From Streptomyces panaciradicis (GTDB taxonomy: Bacteria; Actinomycetota; Actinomycetes; Streptomycetales; Streptomycetaceae), in assembly GCF_023516615.1 (NCBI RefSeq), contig NZ_JAMGBF010000093.1:1-64000 (forward strand): a stretch of DNA of 64,000 bases, in the 5' to 3' direction. A model generated the notes under the pieces. It saw only the letters and a list, made by a program, of their open reading frames with translations, did not search any database and was not told where the DNA came from. The position numbers and the translations under genes were made by a program. Position 1 is the stretch's first letter, and every line of letters begins with the position of its first letter. Positions 61,453-64,000 of this stretch are shown in pieces.

Positions 61453-63486
61453 TTACTTCTTCAGTGTCCGACGGAGCCTGCCCGCCGCGCGGCGCAAGAA
61501 CGCCGACCCCGGGAAGCCGGACCGCCTCCGCGCGGGTTTCCTGACCGCGGAACGAAGACGCTTGACCACGACACCTCCGTTCGCGCGGACATCGAGTGCG
61601 AGTGGCAGTGCCACCGGCTTGCCGCCTCCGGTCGACGGCAGGACCAGCTCCAACCGCCATCGGGCTCCCGCCAGTTCCTCGAGGGGCAGGCCGGTCCTCA
61701 GCTCGGCCTCGCCCAACCCTAGGGCGCTCAGCGTGCCGTGCAGCGCCACCGAACGGCTGTGCGCAGCATCCGTCAGCTTCAGGCTCGCCTCGCACTCGCC
61801 GTGGACGTGGAACGGCAGGGCAACGGTGAGGCGGCCAGGGTCCGTTGTCACGGTGACGTCGGCAGACGTGAGGCCGGCGAACTCGTACGCGATCCTGTCG
61901 GTCTGCTGCTCGACCTCGAGCGAGAGATTGCCGTGCGGATCGGTCCAGAAGGGCAGGAACAGACGAGCCGGGGAGCCGACAACGGCGGCGCGGCGCCCCT
62001 GTTCGGCCCCTTCGCCGCCTACGGCACCGAGGCGGGTGTCCTTGGTCCATCCGCAGGAGGTGATGCGGATGAAGACGTCCCAGATGCCGGCGTCCAGTGC
62101 TGCGCCGTTCGCCGCCGACAGCGGGTCGACCCGTGAGGTGGCTCGGAAGACGTGCCGGAAGTGTCCCTGCCTGCCTTTCACCGGGACCTTCTCGCGGGTG
62201 AACTCGACAGGCTGGAAGAACTCCGCGGCTGTCGCACGATCCTTCATGACGAGATCGACCTTGGACTTGGCCAGCGGGGCCGGGGTGTCCGCTCCGAGAG
62301 GGGCGATGGCGTCCGGGCCGGTCTGTGTCAACGGTGGGACGAGCAGGTCCTTTCCGCCGACGGTACGGAAGACGACGGGCTCGCCGCCGGACTTGTACTC
62401 GGCGGTGTAACCGATCGTCAGCTTGCCGTCGGCCCAGGCGAGGTCATCGAGAACGCCGGAGGGCTTGACCTGCGACTCCCACCGGGCGAACTCCTCGATG
62501 TCGGCGAGACGGCCGGCCGCGATCAGGTCGGCGACGATCCGCTGCGTGGTCGGAAGACCGGCCGCGACTCCGGGCCCGAATCGCTCGACGACCACCTTGT
62601 GGATCTGGTCGAACAGTTCCTGGCGGTAGTCGGCGGGCAGCTTCAGCAGGCGCTGTCCGCGCATCCGTTCGACCATCTCGTTGCGCAGCCAGCGGCGGAA
62701 GAGCCGGTCGCGCAGCGGCCCGGGCTCGGTGAGTTCCTCGACGACATCGAGGGCTTCCCGAAGATTGTTGAAATAGCCGACCGGCTCGAATCGCTGGAAG
62801 CCCGCGTTGGAGGCGTCCTCGCGCTTGACGTGGTAATAGCACAGGTAGTCGCTGAGAACGGCGACGTTGTCCGCCCGCAGATACGCCTCAGTGACGAAGA
62901 CGTGGTCCTCCAGGCGGCGGCGTCCCTCCTTGTAGCGGAGGTCGTACTTGTCCAGGAAGGCCTTCCGGAACATTTTGTGCGGGGTGAGGCTGTCGATCAG
63001 CGGGGCGTTCTCGACATTCGCGTACGGCCGGTTCTTGCGAAACAGCTCCCGCGGGACCGGACGCCCTTTGCCGGCCATCTTGCCCACGATGACGTCGGCG
63101 CCGTTCGCCACGCCGTAGTCGTACATCCGCTCCAGGGCTTCGTCGCCCAGCCAGTCGTCGTTGTCCACGAACTGGATGAACTCACCCTTGGCGGCGGCCA
63201 TACCGACGTTGCGAGGCTTGCCCGACCATCCGGACCCCTCCTGGTGGATGACGTGCATGTGCGGGTACTCGGCGGCGAGCCGGTCCAGGCGCTCGGGGGT
63301 CTCGTCGGTGGAGCCGTCGTCGACGAAGATCGCTTCGTACTCGTCGTCCGGCAGGCTCTGGCGCAGAAGAGAGGCGATGCAGTCCTCGATGTACACGCCC
63401 GGGTTGTACACCGGGATCACGACGCTCACTTTGATCGGCACGTGACTTTCCGCTCCTCCGCTACTCAGCGACTTCGTGACGGCCAT
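61453..63486 (-). CDS. GT2-family glycosyltransferase with large C-terminal domain
   Basis: This protein has 677 residues from the ATG at 63486, with GAGGAG upstream. The GT-A domain covers about 16-240: VSVVIPVYNPG, IFVDDGSTDETPE (nucleotide binding, 53-65), and FVDNDDWLGDEAL, where Asn-Asp-Asp at 109-111 takes the place of DxD. After a helical middle part (about 240-340) come about 300 residues of beta-rich sequence with two similar lobes and a very basic end (RRTLKK). No TM helices are seen. GT2 enzymes of this size act in wall-polymer or teichoic-type synthesis in actinobacteria. It is 27 bp upstream of rmlC and probably co-transcribed with it. Confidence 0.85.
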   Translation of the reverse strand: MAVTKSLSSGGAESHVPIKVSVVIPVYNPGVYIEDCIASLLRQSLPDDEYEAIFVDDGSTDETPERLDRLAAEYPHMHVIHQEGSGWSGKPRNVGMAAAKGEFIQFVDNDDWLGDEALERMYDYGVANGADVIVGKMAGKGRPVPRELFRKNRPYANVENAPLIDSLTPHKMFRKAFLDKYDLRYKEGRRRLEDHVFVTEAYLRADNVAVLSDYLCYYHVKREDASNAGFQRFEPVGYFNNLREALDVVEELTEPGPLRDRLFRRWLRNEMVERMRGQRLLKLPADYRQELFDQIHKVVVERFGPGVAAGLPTTQRIVADLIAAGRLADIEEFARWESQVKPSGVLDDLAWADGKLTIGYTAEYKSGGEPVVFRTVGGKDLLVPPLTQTGPDAIAPLGADTPAPLAKSKVDLVMKDRATAAEFFQPVEFTREKVPVKGRQGHFRHVFRATSRVDPLSAANGAALDAGIWDVFIRITSCGWTKDTRLGAVGGEGAEQGRRAAVVGSPARLFLPFWTDPHGNLSLEVEQQTDRIAYEFAGLTSADVTVTTDPGRLTVALPFHVHGECEASLKLTDAAHSRSVALHGTLSALGLGEAELRTGLPLEELAGARWRLELVLPSTGGGKPVALPLALDVRANGGVVVKRLRSAVRKPARRRSGFPGSAFLRRAAGRLRRTLKK

Positions 63487-63895
63487 CTCGGACTCCTCGC
63501 CCCGTACGGCTGAAATCTCTGGCCGCCGCCCTGCCGGGCGATGCACAAGCACTCTTGTGCAGACGGAACGAGATCGTCGGTAGTTCCATGCGGGCGGGGG
63601 CCCGGACCACCCGTACGGGCTCTTGCCTGGTCAACGGTTCGTCCGTCGGTTCGATGACAGTCTTGACACCGCTCCGGAGCGACTCCGCCTCCCCACCGAC
63701 GAACCTACTACATGTTGTAGTGTTCAGTTGGCCTCTCCGACATCGGCTTGTTCCCCGGCCGACCCATCGCCATCACATCAAAGTGATGTCATACCGGACT
63801 CTTACTCACGAAAATCATGGAATATCCGGACACGATTCGGCGACCTATGACACAGCAGACGGAGCCCCAACTTGACTGGATCTAGCATGCCGCGC
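63487..63895. other. divergent promoter region between the glycosyltransferase and rmlA
   Basis: This 409-bp region becomes clearly AT-richer towards rmlA (63700-63840), typical of a promoter-bearing spacer. A TTGACA at 63663-63668 lacks a good -10 at the usual distance. A 16-bp palindrome (separate entry) lies at 63705. No open frame here looks real. Confidence 0.5.
63705..63720. promoter_or_regulatory. palindrome, possible operator
   Basis: CTACTACATGTTGTAG reads as an inverted repeat with seven of eight base pairs, in the middle of the divergent spacer between surface-sugar genes. This is typical of a dimeric regulator site; the regulator is unknown. Confidence 0.4.
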
Positions 63896-64000
63896 ATGAA
63901 AGCCCTTGTACTGTCGGGTGGTTCGGGCACGCGCCTGCGTCCCATCACCCACACATCGGCCAAGCAACTGGTGCCCGTCGCCAACAAACCCGTGCTGTTC
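63896..64000 (+). CDS. rmlA: glucose-1-phosphate thymidylyltransferase, 5' part
   Basis: The first 35 residues are present: MKALVLSGGSGTRLRP is the nucleotide-binding loop (GGxGTRLRP), followed by THTSAKQLVPVANKP, the conserved KQLxPVxNKP motif of sugar-nucleotide pyrophosphorylases. An in-frame ATG three codons upstream (63887) is also possible. The enzyme makes dTDP-glucose, the first step to dTDP-rhamnose, and fits with rmlC to the left. The gene runs off the window. Confidence 0.88.
   Translation, partial: MKALVLSGGSGTRLRPITHTSAKQLVPVANKPVLF

Overview
The window looks like chromosomal DNA of a Streptomyces or close relative (order Streptomycetales). Base composition is very GC-rich, third codon positions are nearly all G or C, GTG and TTG starts are common, operons use ATGA/GTGA overlaps, and two-component systems, ECF sigma factors and a complete mce locus are present. 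No rRNA, tRNA, CRISPR array or prophage was seen. All calls come from reading the sequence; no database search was run.

Left part (1-18.8 kb): a DUF1707 gene, a broken FUSC-like gene, a two-TM potassium channel, a bile-acid/sodium symporter-family gene, then a minus-strand unit of a COG4705-like membrane protein with its own OmpR-type sensor kinase and regulator, and an UPF0014/FetB permease. From 9.4 to 11.4 kb and from 14.8 to 18.8 kb the DNA is a patchwork of debris: IS481-, IS4- and IS3-family transposase ends, truncated SnoaL-like, VapB-like, TIM-barrel, pyridoxamine-oxidase-like and SDR genes, a wrbA-like gene with an internal stop, and a histidine kinase split by one extra base at its H-box. 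Intact genes between them include a Tat-dependent solute-binding protein next to a NarL-type two-component system.

19-24 kb: a GntP-family permease and an orphan TctC-type lipoprotein diverge from a CitA/CitB-like two-component system, forming a probable carboxylate sensing and uptake module.

24.2-37.9 kb: a secreted lytic transglycosylase, a membrane-tailed ECF sigma factor, and a complete overlapping mce operon (ATPase, two YrbE permeases, MceA to MceF, two Mce-associated proteins). The transglycosylase and mce genes share an upstream bipartite motif with identical spacing, which suggests that the sigma factor between them may control both. MceC carries an unusual cytosolic N-terminal array of five basic Pro-rich repeats.

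38.5-48.8 kb: a MarR regulator divergent from an AmiC-like cytosolic ligand-binding protein, an NCS1 permease with a Cys-rich tail, a broken OpuCB-like permease gene, three methyltransferases, and a NarL-type two-component system.

49-64 kb: a uvrA fragment; the carbon-starvation/pyruvate transporter CstA with YbdD; a DUF3311 plus sodium:solute symporter pair followed by an ECF sigma factor and a small membrane protein; a secreted I36-type inhibitor; two convergent paralogous membrane esterases; and at the right end cell-surface sugar genes (rmlC, a large GT2 glycosyltransferase, and the start of rmlA).
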